Counted from the first letter of the stretch, positions 44,345-55,389 are shown. The stretch: 64,000 nt of DNA from Caecitellus pseudoparvulus (GCA_965644315.1 CBFFRQ010000054.1:310001-374000), one strand, 5' to 3'. The notes: a model not told the origin generated them from the letters alone. Numbers and translations are program-made.

Positions 44345-44812
44345 TGATGCCTGGGCAGGCGGCTGGAAACGCACCGTCACAGGCGCCTGGGCACTCGCAC
44401 CGCCTGCCGCCGGCACCTGCACTGTCACACTGCCCAGCGCCACGGGAAGCCCGCGGGTGGTGGTGCACAGCACCTGGCGCTGCAGTGCTGTGGAGGTGGC
44501 GCCCCCTCCTGCCAGACACCATCCCCCCAGCAGTGTCGCTGCCTGCAGGTGCTCACGGGCAGACACGGTGCCCTGCAGGGCTGCCTCGGGGGACAGGTCG
44601 GCCACGGCAGCGGTGGCGGCTTCGGCGGCTTGTGTGTCAGCTTCTGCGGCTGCAACCTGCTCACGCAGGGCGGCAGCTCGATCCTGCAGAGCGGCCAGGC
44701 GCTGTTGTCGGGCTGCCTCTTCGCGTTGTGTAGCGTCAGTGGCTTGACGCGCCGTCGCAGCGCTGGCCGTGGCCTGTCGCACAGCTTCAGCGACTCGCAC
44801 CACTTCCGCGTG
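44345..44812 (-). pseudogene. Inverted fragment of the KNL1-like gene
   Basis: This minus-strand stretch matches about 49297-49770 of the KNL1-like gene nearly base for base. It covers the HAEVxRVAEAVRQATASAAT coiled coil, LSPEAALQGTVSAREHL, and the segment up to TVRFQPPAQA. It lacks everything else, is not preceded by the parent start, and ends in unrelated residues (STHLPP). It is a partial segmental duplicate, open in frame but unlikely to be a gene. Confidence 0.85.
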
Positions 44813-44978
44813 TTCGGTGGTGGGGAACACCTCTGAGGTGGCAATTTACATTTCGCAACTTGTAGAATCTTTTATACTTGTACTGCATTTACTTGCCTGG
44901 GCTGCTCCTTTTGTGCTGCTGTGCAGGCGAGTTGGTTGGCGTGGGGGTTACAAGTGCGGAAACTGGTGCCACCACGCC

Positions 44979-46314
44979 ATGGCAGATAGTAGCAGTGGGG
45001 AGGGTATATCAGCGCAGTGGCAGGCTGCATGCACAACTAAACAGTTTGATGTACTTCTTAGTATGCTGCGAGGGGGTGGAGATGGTGCGAGCGTGGATTT
45101 GGGGGGCTTGTCACGCGCACACACAACGGCTGGGTTTCTCATTGCTTGCAAGGCGGGGCATGTTGGGTTGCTGCGTGCGCTGCTGAAGTTGGAGGGTGAG
45201 CTTGCTGTGAATGTGCATGCTGCACCCGCGGGTGATTCAGAGTACGGTTTCCAGTGGGCATGTCGCAATGGGCATGTAGATGTCGTTCGGGAGTTACTGT
45301 CTCTGAGCGGGGATAGAGAAGTGGATGTTCACGCCGGACCTGAGGGCAGGCCTGAGTTTGGCTTCCGGGCAGCATGCTGCAATGGCCACGTGGGTGTGGT
45401 GCGGGAGCTTCTTGCTTTGACTGGCGAGCGAACTGTGGATGTGCACGCAAAAGACTGGGGTGTGCCTGAAGCTGGATTCCGAGTTGCGTGTGAGAACGGG
45501 CATGCGAATGTGGTGCGAGAGCTGCTGGCGCTGACTGGCGATCGCGAAGTGGATGTTCATGCTAGAGATCGAGCAGGGCCTGAGGCTGGCTTCAGACTTG
45601 CCTGCCAGAACGGGCATGTTGCTGTCGTGCGTGAGTTGCTGGCTTTGACTGGACACCGCGCCATTTATCGAGAGGGCCTGAGGTTGGATTCCCTAGCCTG
45701 TCAGAATGGGCATGTGTGATGTGCGCGAGCTGCTGGCTGTGACTGGGCACCGTGCCATCTACTGGAGGAGCACTGGTTGGATTCGACTAGCCTGCGAGAA
45801 TGGGCATGCTGATACTGTGCATGAGCTATTGACATTGACCGGTGATCGTGCAGTTGATCAGAGTGGGCTTGAGTGTGGTTTCCGACTGGCCTGTCAACAC
45901 GGGCATGTGGAGTTGGTGCAAGAGCTGCTGGCCTTGGCTGATGGCAGGTCGGTGGATGTACATGCAAAGGACAGGGCGGGGTTCGAAGCTGGGTTCCGAT
46001 GGGCATGTCGCAATGGCCACGCGAACGTTGTGCGCGTATTGCTGGCCTTGACCGGGGATCGTGCTGTTGACGTGCACGCTGGGCTTGAGGGCAAGCCTGA
46101 GTATGCCTTGCGGTGGGCATGTCACAATGGGCACCTGGAAGTGGTGCGTGAGCTGATGCATTTGACCGGACATCGAGCCGTCCCGCGGGAGTTCTTGCGA
46201 ACTGATCGTGAAATTGTGCAGCCACTGAAGAATGCCATCTGGAACGGCACCACCTCTCTGCATGGCCGGCGTGCCATGGTGCTGCTGCGGGTCGTTCAGA
46301 GAAAGCAAGCATAG
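44979..46314 (+). pseudogene. Frameshifted ankyrin-family copy (member 3)
   Basis: ATG 44979 opens MADSSSGEG and the cap, then repeats to CQNGHV, where a TGA at 45717-45719 ends the frame. The next frame (from about 45718) resumes in register with DVRELLAVTGHRAIYW and continues through further repeats to the full C-terminal module (EIVQPLKNAIWNGTTSLHGR, TAG 46312-46314). Several internal repeats near the break are shortened and lack VHAG. The simplest reading is an indel inside a VVRELL codon block in a decaying copy; a sequencing error is the alternative. Confidence 0.75.
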
Positions 46315-46701
46315 CGCTACAAAGACTGGGGCGCAGCTGGAACGGCTACCTGTGCTAGCTTCAACCAAGGGGGGGATTGAGGTGGGACACAAGTGTGTCG
46401 ATCTAGGCCAGATTCGGGCAGCCTACGAGCCTGGCAGAAATTCATGGCCTCTTCCAGATTGTGCGACAGAGACCAAATCCCACAATTTCGTTCGCGCCCA
46501 CGATTTCACACTGCCTTGAACCAGTTTCTAATGCTCCTCGTGGCTACATTTCAGCCGCCCTCTGCGAGCGTTGCCTCACGCAGCTGTGCAGTGTGTCAAT
46601 TTCCGCAGGCTCGACACTGCAAGCGCAGGACCGAGTTCCCTGCTGCCTTCCTGTGGCAGCAAACTTTGCACGAGTATAGTTGAGCACTTGCTTGAGGCAC
46701 C
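46315..46701. other. Gap between ankyrin copy 3 and KNL1-like gene
   Basis: 387 bp with no credible ORF. It should contain the KNL1 promoter. No copy of the minus-strand family's upstream block was seen here. Confidence 0.35.
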
Positions 46702-49700
46702 ATGGACGGCGGCGACACTGCTGACTTCGGAGCGGTGGTGCAGTCCCTGGACGCAGGTGTGTGTCTGCGCCGGCGTTACGCGCGCAACGCCAGCCCGTCT
46801 CTCACCGCCCGCCACGAACTGCACTCGCAGACGACACTGAGGACTTGGGCTTGAAACTCGCACCCATGTATGATTCCTCTGTTTCCCTGGGCACGGACGG
46901 CCGTCGCAGCACCGCCTCGCCGTCCGAGCTGCTGGCCATGCTGGCGGCAGTAAACGGCAGTCCCGGGGGGCGGGCTAGCTTGGACACCACGGCTGACTCG
47001 GAAACCGCGCGCCAGCACCACACCAAGGTGCGCAGCCCTCACACTATCCTGCAACTTGCCATGTGTCTCACACCGCGACCGCTTCCCCCCCTGCTGCCGC
47101 AGACGCCTGCCAAGAGCTGCCTTCGCGCCAGTGCAGTGCGAGGCAGCGCCCGTGCGCGTGTGGCCTTCGGGTCGCCCAAGGCGGCGCAGTACCACACGGA
47201 CTCGCCGAGCATGAACTTCACGCCCATGAGCAAGCGCGCCACGGCGGCTTCCTTCTCCATGGACGCGGCCAGCGACGCAGACGCCTCGGCCGCTGAGGAG
47301 AGCGCCGAGACCTCCGCCAACAGCAGCATTCTGCAGGCATGGGGCGCCATGCAGGAGGAAGACGAGGATGAGGGGGAGGGTGTTGCTGTCCCCACCTCAG
47401 CTGCCTCTCGCCGCCGCCGGAGCTCTGGCTCCTTCCGCCCCGCACCCGCCGCCGTATTGGAGGAGGAAGAGGAGGAGGAGAGTGACTCGCCAGGTGACTC
47501 GCCAGGTGACTCGGAGGGCGAGGCTGGTGAAGCCATGGACACGCGGGAGTCCCTGTCCCCCACGGCAGCTGCTGCATTCATCGCGGCCGGTGTGTCTCGC
47601 CGTCGCCGCAGCTCGGTCGGCGGCGTGAAACGCGCTGCGTCGCCCGCTGCTGACTCCTCGGCAAAACGCCCGCGTGCCAGCACTGGCAACCCAGGGACGG
47701 GCCTGCAGCCCAGCACGCCGTCCTTGGGGGCAGCACGCCGCCGGTCGTCGTTGGGGTCGCCGCGCGACCTGCAAGCCCTGCTTGCGACCCAGATGCTGGA
47801 GCAGGGTGAGGAGGAAGTGACCTTCGCAGGCACGCCTACGCACCACCTGAACCGCAAGCAGCTACAGCGGGTGGGTTCGGCGCTGCGCCGGGCCTCAAGG
47901 GGTGTGCATACCCCCCCCTCACCCCCCTCGTCCCTCGAGACCAGCCGACTCCGTCACTCCGTCGATGGGGACGTGACGGAGGAGCTGGGAGATCTCATGG
48001 CACTGCTGCGCAGCAGTGGTGGGGGCGCCGCGGCCGATGTCGACGCGGGGGGGTTGGAGCAGGGGGCGGCCAGTGACTCCAGTGACTCGGCGGATGACGA
48101 GGGTGACGTCATGGACACTCGGCAGTCCCTCTCTCCCTCTGCTGCCCTGGCGGCTGTGGGGCTGGGGCTGGGCGAGGCACACACTGCACGAGATGCTCCC
48201 CCCAGCAGCAGCAGCAGTGCCAGTGCCAGCAGCACAGGGGGTGATACGTACGACGACGCGTTGGCGGAGGAGGAGGCCCTGTTGCTGGAGGCTGGCGTGA
48301 CTCCCACCCGCCGCAGCAGTGTCGCGCGCACGATGAGTCCGGGGGAGGCGGCGGCATCCGCTGACCGCATCTCTGTCGCGGCGTCGGTGCGGGCGGCGCA
48401 CTTGGAGGAGGGGGGGGGCAGTCCTGCGTCACAGGGGGGGGCGTCACCCCCTCCACAGCCCACAGCGCTGACGTTCGACGGGGTGGGGACATCGCCCCCT
48501 CCCGCGCAGTCTGCAGGCACTCCCCAGGCGGCGCCCACCCCCGCCTCGGCTGCAGAGGACGAAACGCCTCAGAAGCCCACCGCATCCCCTGCCAGTGTGA
48601 AGTCTGTGGGGCGCACCCCCCACGCAGCCACCGCACCTGGCACGCCAGCGCCCCCCACACCGGTCTGGGGCAAGGCGCTGAAGCTGCCTGGACTGGTGAG
48701 CGTGCGTGTGTTCTTGGATGCCCTCGGTGTTCCGGCGGCCCATACCACCCGCGAAGGTCTCACGTGGGAAAGCGTCGCCGCGACGCCCAGCGACCGCGAC
48801 GCCCTCCTGCGACCTGGCCTGCCTGACACGCGGTCGACGGTGCAGCAGGCCTTGCTAGGATGCGACTCTGCCGCCGCCGCCTGGGCAGTGCAGTCCCGAG
48901 TGCTGCTGCCGCACAGCCGCGCCGTGGCCTGGGCTGCCTCGGAACTGGCCAAGCAAGTGGCCGTGGCCGGCGAAGAAGTGGAGGGGCTCGCGGCCGAAGC
49001 CTCCCGCGTAAACCCACCCCTCCTGCGCAAGTTCAAGGGTGCTGTCGTCGCAGGCGGACCCAGCGCCGCAGCTGCACGAGATGCCCTCCGGGGGGCCTAC
49101 CTGCAACATGCCTCGGCAGCTGCGACCCGCTTCCAGGGGTGGAAGGTGAAGATGGCTCAGGCGGTCACGGCGGCCTTCGAGAAGGGCCTGCGTGCCTGTC
49201 ATGCTGACGGTGCTGCGATGGAGGCGCTGCAGCAGCAGCTGGCGCAAGGCGCAGCACAGCTCGTCGCAGCAGCCGAGGCAACCGCGACCAGCGACCGCCA
49301 GCACGCTGAAGTGGCGCGGGTCGCTGAGGCTGTGCGACAGGCCACGGCCAGCGCTGCGACGGCTCGCGCCGCCACTGACGCTGCACAACGCGAAGAGGCA
49401 GCCCGACACCAGCGCCTGGTCGCTCTGCGGGACCGAGCCGCCGCCCTGCGTGAGCAGGTCGCAGCCGCCGAAGCCGACACACAAGCCGCCGAAGCCGCCA
49501 CCGCTGCCGTGGCCGACCTGTCCCCCGAGGCAGCCCTGCAGGGCACCGTGTCTGCCCGAGAGCACCTGCAGGCAGCGACACTGCTGGGAGGATGGTGCCT
49601 GGCGGGAGGGGGTGCCACCTCCACAGCACTGCAGCGCCAGGTGCTGTGCACCACCACCCGCGGGCTTCCCGTGGCGCTGGGCAGTGTGACAGTGCAGGTG

Positions 49701-50264
49701 CCGGCGGCAGGCGGTGCGAGTGCCCAGACGCCTGTGACGGTGCGTTTCCAGCCGCCTGCTCAGGCACCAGTGCAGGGCGTGTCCAAGTCGCAGCGCGAGC
49801 AGGTCGCACTTGCGAGCTACCTCGCCCACCAGGGTGTGCTGGCCCGCCTCGCAGCCCTGCCGCCCACTGCCGCACCCCACACTGTGCTGCGTGCAGTGGC
49901 CACTGGCACCGTGCGTGGCAGTGCCTTGGCAGGTCAGGTTTTGTCCCTGGCACATTCGGCGCCAGTGACGGGCCGGCGGGGGTCGCCGCTGCCCCCCCTC
50001 ATGCAGCCAGGGCAAGGCCTGCAGACCACCCACCCAGACCCAGCCAAGCTCACCGTCACGCTGACACACCGCTCCCAGCGCAGCAAGGTGCAGCTGGATG
50101 TGGACCTGCCGTCCCTGGCCTCGCGTCTGCAGGCAGCGGCTGTCTGGCGCATCGGCGGCAAGGGGCGGGTGCAGGCCACGGTCCAGGGGCTGTGCGAGGC
50201 CGCCCACACGCACGGGCTGCTGGGGCTGGTGGAGGCCGTGGACGCCTTGGACTTCTCCCAGTGA
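46702..50264 (+). CDS. KNL1: KNL1/Spc7-like outer kinetochore scaffold
   Basis: This is the kinetochore scaffold that recruits checkpoint proteins and PP1 and joins the KMN network. Exons are 46702-46756, 46831-47027 and 47103-50264; introns are 74 bp (phase 1) and 75 bp (phase 0, in frame), total about 1,137 aa. A PP1-docking pair typical of KNL1 is visible: KSCLR (residue about 88, in place of KxILK) and RVAF (RVxF, about 102). Two repeated motifs MDTRESLSP (about 229) and MDTRQSLSP (about 421) sit where MELT repeats would be. After a disordered acidic/Ser-rich middle, VSVRVFLDALGV (about 615) begins the Spc7 domain, with NPPLLRKFKGA and FQGWKVKM, a long coiled coil (about 750-870), and a C-terminal region that should be RWD-like. 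ATG 46702 gives MDGGDTADFG before the first splice. Confidence 0.75.
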
Positions 50265-50583
50265 GGCAAGGTGTGGTGGCGCGCAATGCAGCTGTTATGT
50301 GATGCAAGGGCGGGGTGGTGTCACGTGTGCCAGTGAGCGTGGCACTGCAGCGCACATGTCCGCAAATCAATGGCCCAAACACCGCTGCCCCCGTCAACCG
50401 TCACCCGGCGCAGCACAGGAACTGAATTGCATGAAATCCGTACGGCCGGTGATACGTCTGTCGCGCTACTTCGCACAGCGCAAAGGCAACGCAATGCTCT
50501 TCAAAGGCATCCGGCCTGACCGCAGGTATTACTGTTCCTGCACCCACGGCGATGACCAGTCTAGCCTGGCACAAACAAGTGCT
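50265..50583. other. Convergent gap, KNL1-like and ankyrin member 4
   Basis: 319 bp between a plus stop and a minus stop. It should hold two 3' UTRs. No supported feature. Confidence 0.35.
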
Positions 50584-51402
50584 TCAAGGCGGTCCTTGGG
50601 CAGCCCGCAGCAGCAGCATGGCCTTGCGACCCTGTCGTGTGCACGAGCCGTGCCAGATCGCATCCTTGTAAACCCTCACGATCTTCTCGCCTTCAGGTCT
50701 GAACTGCGGCGGAACGGCACGGTGCCCAGTCAATGCCAACAGCTCATGCACCACATGGACATGCCCATTGCGACATGCAAAACGGAAGCCATACTCGGGT
50801 TCATCCCCGACCCCAGCATGCACGTCAACTTCACGATCACCTGCCAAGGCCAGGAGCTCCCGCACGACGCTCACATGGCCATTCAAACATGCCAGCTTAA
50901 AGCCATACTCAGGATAGCCCACGGGCCCAGCATGCACATCCACTTCTCGAGCGCCAGTCAGGGAAAGCAGCTCACGCACCACCACCGCATGCCCATTCGC
51001 ACAGGCCATGCGAAAGCCATACTCAGGATAGCCCCTGAATGCTGCATGCACATTCACTTCCCGCTCACCACTCAGCTTGAGCAGCTCACGAACCACATCC
51101 ACGTGCCCGGCACGACAGGCTAGCCGGAAGCCAGCCTCCGGCTCGTCCTCAGGCCCAGCATGCACATCCACCGTCAGCTCCCCCTCCAGTGCTAGCAGCT
51201 CGCGCAGCAGCCCAACATGCCCTGTCTTGCAAGCAACCACAAAGCCAGCCGTTGTCTCATCGCTTGACAATCCATCCACCTCCGCACCCACACCACCTCC
51301 ACCACACCCCTCCAGCATGCTCAGCAGCGTGCCTGCATCCTCGCCATCACATGCAGCCTTCCATCGACCCACCACCGACTCCCCACTGCTGCCATCAGCC
51401 AT
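50584..51402 (-). CDS. Ankyrin-like repeat protein, family member 4
   Basis: Single exon, 272 aa, from MADGSS at 51402. Cap SVVGRWKAACDGEDAGTLLS, then five ankyrin-like units (GHVGLLRELL through GHVHVVHELL), then a C-terminal module that is more divergent than in its neighbours (EKIVRVYKDAIWHGSCTRQG) and ends RAAQGPP with TGA instead of the TAG used by three relatives. It lies tail-to-tail with the KNL1-like gene. Confidence 0.85.
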   Translation of the reverse strand: MADGSSGESVVGRWKAACDGEDAGTLLSMLEGCGGGGVGAEVDGLSSDETTAGFVVACKTGHVGLLRELLALEGELTVDVHAGPEDEPEAGFRLACRAGHVDVVRELLKLSGEREVNVHAAFRGYPEYGFRMACANGHAVVVRELLSLTGAREVDVHAGPVGYPEYGFKLACLNGHVSVVRELLALAGDREVDVHAGVGDEPEYGFRFACRNGHVHVVHELLALTGHRAVPPQFRPEGEKIVRVYKDAIWHGSCTRQGRKAMLLLRAAQGPP

Positions 51403-51540
51403 GGCGTGGTGGGTGCAGATTCCGCACTTGATTCCCACGCAAACCAACTCTCATTTACAACAGCACGTGCGACACTGCACAGCTTTGCGTGAGCAACTGC
51501 ATTCTCATGCACGCTGCGTACTGATGAGGTGAGTTGTTGA

Positions 51541-51657
51541 TTTTGACACGCTCATGACAATGATGCCCCATCTGCCCAGGCTACAGTGCCGGCGCCCAGG
51601 CCCCAGCTCCCACCTCCACAAGGCCCAGGTGCATTCCCTGCCTCACGCACGCTGGCC
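51541..51657 (-). promoter_or_regulatory. Conserved upstream block of ankyrin member 4
   Basis: A block of about 115 bp containing ATGCCCCATCTGCCCAGGCT and CAGCTCCCACCTCCACAAGG begins 139 bp upstream of the ATG at 51402 and is nearly identical in two other minus copies. The rest of the gap up to 51797 is 3' flank of member 5, also conserved within the family (CTCAGAGCGTGGAG). Confidence 0.5.
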
Positions 51658-51797
51658 ACACCCCCTGAGCTGATCGTGATTGTGGCGGCTTGCACAGTGC
51701 AGCATGCAGCCCACACCAGCCTCGCCCCTCACTCAGAGCGTGGAGCCTTCCCTGATGTAGGCACCAACGCTGAGCCGGTCTGTGGCGAGAGAAGCGC

Positions 51798-53882
51798 CTA
51801 TGCTGCCAGGAAGGTTCGCAGCAGCAGCATGGCCCTGCGGCCTTGTCGAGTGCTGGTGCCGTGCCACACGGCATCCTTGGCCTGCTGCTCTGCCATCACT
51901 CCAAACTCAAGGCGAGCTCGCAGTGGGATGCTTTGGTGGCCGGTGAGGCCCAGCAACTCCCGCACCACATCGACATGCCCATTTCGGCAGGCAAGGTGGA
52001 AGCCATACTCAGGCCTGCCCTCAGCCCCAGCATGCACATCCACCACACGGTCACCTGTCAAAGCCAGAAGTTCGCGCACCACATCCAGATGACCATTCTC
52101 ACATGCAAGTCGGAAGCTAGCCTCAGGATCGTGCTCAAATAATGCGTGTGCACTCGCCACATCAAGTGCATCCATAGTGACAAGTTCATGCAAATTATGC
52201 CCAGACCGAGAATCATGTATGGCCTGGAAGGCAGCCATTGAGAGGCGCGCCGGCCCTGCATGCACATTCACCTCACGGTCACCCGTCAGAGCGAGAAGCT
52301 CTCGCACCACATCAACGTGCCCATGCTTACAGGCTCGCTGGAAGCCAGCTTCAGGCTCGCCCTCACCCGCCGCATGCACATCCACCTTGCGATGTCCGCT
52401 CAGCGCCAACAGCTCCCGCACCACGTCGATGTGCCCATTCTGACAGGCAGCGATGAAGCCGAGCTCAGACGCTTCAAAATACTCAACAAAACCCCCAGCA
52501 TGCACATCAACTTCACGCTCACCCGTCAGAGCCAGAAGCTCGCGCACCACATCCAGATGACCATTCTCACAGGCAAGCACGAAGCCTTTCTCAGGCTCGA
52601 CCGGAGCCCCAGCATGCACGTCCACCTCGCGATGCCCGGTCAAAGCCAGCAGCTCCCGCACCACGTCGATGTGCCCATGCTTACAAGCAAGCAGGAAGCC
52701 AGCCTCAGGATTGCCCTGAGGCCCAGCGTGCAAATCTACCTCACGATGCCCTGTCAGGGCCAGCAGCTCACGAACAATGGCCACGTGGCCGTTCTCACAG
52801 GCAAGTCGGAAGCTATACTCAGGACTTCCATCAATATCCTCTGCGTGCACGTCCACCTCACGGTGTCCGGTCAAAGCCAACAGCTCGTGTACCACACCCG
52901 CCTGACCATCCACACAAGCTTGTTGAAATGCTGTCTCAAGCTGAAACCCACCATCTGCGCGCACATCCACCTCACGATCCCCCGTCAGAGCCAGCAGCTC
53001 GCGCAGGACGCCTGCTTGCCCGGCTCTACAGACGACTTGAAACGAGAATCCAGGGACTGTATGGAACTTACCTTGCATATCTACCTCACGATGCCCGGTC
53101 AAAGCCAGCAGCTCCCGCACCACATCTACATGTCCGTTGAAGCAGGCATACCAGAACCCAGAATCAGGACTACCCTCAGGCCCAGCATGCACATCCACCT
53201 CACGAAGTCCGCTCAGCGCCAGCAGCTCACGCACCACGTCAATGTGGCCATTGGCACAGGCAAGTCGGAAGCCATACTCTGGCTCGCCCTCAGGCCCAGC
53301 ATGCACGTCCACCTCGCGATGCCCGGTCAAAGACAGCAGCTCACGCACCACGTCAATGTGCCCGAAATGACAGGCAACCAGGAAGCCAGCCTCAGGACCA
53401 CCCCTGAAAGCAGCATGCACATCTACCTCGCGGTGCCCAGTCAAAGCCAGCAGCTCACGCACCACGTCAATGTGCCCTTCCTGACAGGCAACTCGGAAGC
53501 CAGCCTCTGGCCCATCCTGATTCCCAGCTTGCACCTCAACCTCACGATGCCCGCTCAATGCCAGCAGCTCACGCACCACGTCAATGTGCCCATTCTGACA
53601 GGCAAGTCGAAAACCAGCCTCAGGACCACCCTCATCCGCGACGTGAACATCCACAGCAAGACCCCCCCCCAACGCCAGCAGCTCGCGCAGCAGCCCAACA
53701 TGCCCTGACTTGCAAGCAACCACAAAGCCACCCGTTGTGTCAGTGCTTGACAGGCCTCCCATCTTGGCACCCTCACCATCACTACATTCCTTCAGCATAC
53801 TCAGCAGTGCATCTGCCTCATCACCATCACATGCATCCTTCCATCGACCCACCACCGACTGACTGCCGCTGTCGTCAGCCAT
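51798..53882 (-). CDS. Ankyrin-like repeat protein, family member 5 (longest)
   Basis: Single exon, 694 aa, from MADDSGSQ at 53882 to TAG at 51798. About 15 ankyrin-like units. Two consecutive units use QAGVLRELL and QAGVVHELL in place of GHxDVV, and one near the C-terminus carries an unusual insert (HDSRSGHNLHELVTMDALDV) that breaks the 38-residue register. The C-terminus is the family module (MAEQQAKDAVWHGTSTRQGR). Repeat number is three times that of members 4 and 7, showing array expansion or contraction. Intracellular; no signal peptide or membrane span. Confidence 0.88.
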   Translation of the reverse strand: MADDSGSQSVVGRWKDACDGDEADALLSMLKECSDGEGAKMGGLSSTDTTGGFVVACKSGHVGLLRELLALGGGLAVDVHVADEGGPEAGFRLACQNGHIDVVRELLALSGHREVEVQAGNQDGPEAGFRVACQEGHIDVVRELLALTGHREVDVHAAFRGGPEAGFLVACHFGHIDVVRELLSLTGHREVDVHAGPEGEPEYGFRLACANGHIDVVRELLALSGLREVDVHAGPEGSPDSGFWYACFNGHVDVVRELLALTGHREVDMQGKFHTVPGFSFQVVCRAGQAGVLRELLALTGDREVDVRADGGFQLETAFQQACVDGQAGVVHELLALTGHREVDVHAEDIDGSPEYSFRLACENGHVAIVRELLALTGHREVDLHAGPQGNPEAGFLLACKHGHIDVVRELLALTGHREVDVHAGAPVEPEKGFVLACENGHLDVVRELLALTGEREVDVHAGGFVEYFEASELGFIAACQNGHIDVVRELLALSGHRKVDVHAAGEGEPEAGFQRACKHGHVDVVRELLALTGDREVNVHAGPARLSMAAFQAIHDSRSGHNLHELVTMDALDVASAHALFEHDPEASFRLACENGHLDVVRELLALTGDRVVDVHAGAEGRPEYGFHLACRNGHVDVVRELLGLTGHQSIPLRARLEFGVMAEQQAKDAVWHGTSTRQGRRAMLLLRTFLAA

Positions 53883-54029
53883 GGCGTGATGGGGTTGCAG
53901 ATGGCGCAACTGCTTTCGCCAACCAACTCGCCTGCACAGCAGCACAGGCAGCACAACACAGTATAACGGGAGTGTCCGCACTCTGGCATCCAGTTCGTGC
54001 TGAAGATGGCTTTGCTTTTGAATCAGTCA

Positions 54030-54120
54030 GCTCGATGTCCCACCTGCCCAGGCTGCAGTGCTGGCAGCCATACACATCTCAGCTGCGATCCCTGGCTCAA
54101 GCACGCTGGCCACACCTCAT
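54030..54120 (-). promoter_or_regulatory. Conserved upstream block of ankyrin member 5, divergent form
   Basis: This is a partial match to the family block (CCCACCTGCCCAGGCTGCAGTG, GATCCCTGGCTCAAGCACGCTGG), beginning about 150 bp upstream of ATG 53882. The middle differs from the other three. The remaining gap to 54252 is conserved 3' flank of member 6. Confidence 0.4.
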
Positions 54121-54252
54121 GAGATGATCTTGATTGTGGCGGCTTGCACAGTGCAGCATGCCGCCCACACCTGCCTCCACCCCTCAGTCAGAGCGTGGAG
54201 CCTTCCCTGCAACAGATACCAACGCTGAGCCGGCCTGTGGCCACAGCCATGT

Positions 54253-55389
54253 CTACGCCACAAAGGAGGCCCGCAGCAGCAGCATGGCACGCCGCCCTTG
54301 CCGAGTGCTGGTGCCGTGCCAGACAGCATCTTTGGCAGGCTGCACAGCCACCTCGCCAGCCTGAAGCCGTGCCTGGAGGGGGATGGCCCGATGCCCAGTG
54401 AGGCCCAGCAGCTCTCGGGCTACACCAGCATGCCCATTCTGGCAGGCAAGCTGAAAGCCATACTCCGGTCTGCCCTCTGGCCCAGCATGCACATCCACCT
54501 CACGGTGCCCGCTCAATGCCAGCAGCACACGCACCACCTCCGCATGGCCATTGTAACACGCAAATCGGAAGCCCCACTCCTGGTGAACGTGCACATCCAC
54601 TTCACGGTGTCCGCACAGCGTCAACAGCTCACGCACCACATGTACATGGCCATTTCGGCAGGCAAGCCGGAAGCCGAACTCAGGCATGCCGTTGGGTCCG
54701 ACATGTACGTCCACCTCGCGATGCCCGGTCAAAGCCAGCAGCTCGCGCACAACATCAATGTGGCCACTCTGACAGGCAGACCAGAAGCCACACTCCCTAT
54801 CAACGTGGACATCCACTTCACGATGCCCGGTCAAAGCCAGGAGCTCGCGTACCACAGCCACATGACCATTTGCACAGGCACGCCACAAGCCAGCCTCAGG
54901 CTTGCCTCCAGGCCCAGCATGCACGTCCACCTCACGATGCCCCGTCAAAGCCAGCAGCTCGCGCACCACATCAATGTGTCCATTCTCACAGGCAAGTCGA
55001 AAACCAGCCTCAGGCCTGCTCGTGTACGAAGCGTGCACATCAACCTCACGATGCCCGGTCAAAGCCAGCAGCACCTGCACAACACCCAAATGCCCATTTC
55101 GACATGCAGTGCGGAAACCATACTCAGGGCTTCCTTTTCTCTTTGCATGCACATCTACAGCAAGACCCCCCCCCAGTGCCAACAGCACACGTAGCAGCCC
55201 AACATGCCCCGTCTTGCATGCGACAACGAAGCCAGCCGTCGTCTCATCGCTTGTCAATCCTCCCACCTCCGCACCCACACCACCTCCACCACAGCCCTCC
55301 AGCATGCTCAACAGCATGCCTGCATCCTCGCCATCACATGCAGCCTTCCATCGACCCACCACCGACTCCCCACTGCTGCCATCAGCCAT
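54253..55389 (-). CDS. Ankyrin-like repeat protein, family member 6
   Basis: Single exon, 378 aa, from MADGSSGES at 55389 to TAG at 54253. Cap, then eight ankyrin-like units, two of them shortened on the VHAG side (EVDVHVDRECGFWSACQSGH, EVDVHVHQEWGFRFACYNGH), then the canonical C-terminal module (GEVAVQPAKDAVWHGTSTRQ). The in-frame extension upstream of the ATG (CGICIHHA) is shared with members 4 and 7 but out of frame in others, so it is treated as 5' UTR. Confidence 0.88.
   Translation of the reverse strand: MADGSSGESVVGRWKAACDGEDAGMLLSMLEGCGGGGVGAEVGGLTSDETTAGFVVACKTGHVGLLRVLLALGGGLAVDVHAKRKGSPEYGFRTACRNGHLGVVQVLLALTGHREVDVHASYTSRPEAGFRLACENGHIDVVRELLALTGHREVDVHAGPGGKPEAGLWRACANGHVAVVRELLALTGHREVDVHVDRECGFWSACQSGHIDVVRELLALTGHREVDVHVGPNGMPEFGFRLACRNGHVHVVRELLTLCGHREVDVHVHQEWGFRFACYNGHAEVVRVLLALSGHREVDVHAGPEGRPEYGFQLACQNGHAGVARELLGLTGHRAIPLQARLQAGEVAVQPAKDAVWHGTSTRQGRRAMLLLRASFVA

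Noticed and set aside
44321-44830. 169-codon minus ORF as an independent gene
   Set aside because: It is a near-identical inverted piece of the KNL1-like gene with unrelated ends, so it is listed as a duplicated fragment.
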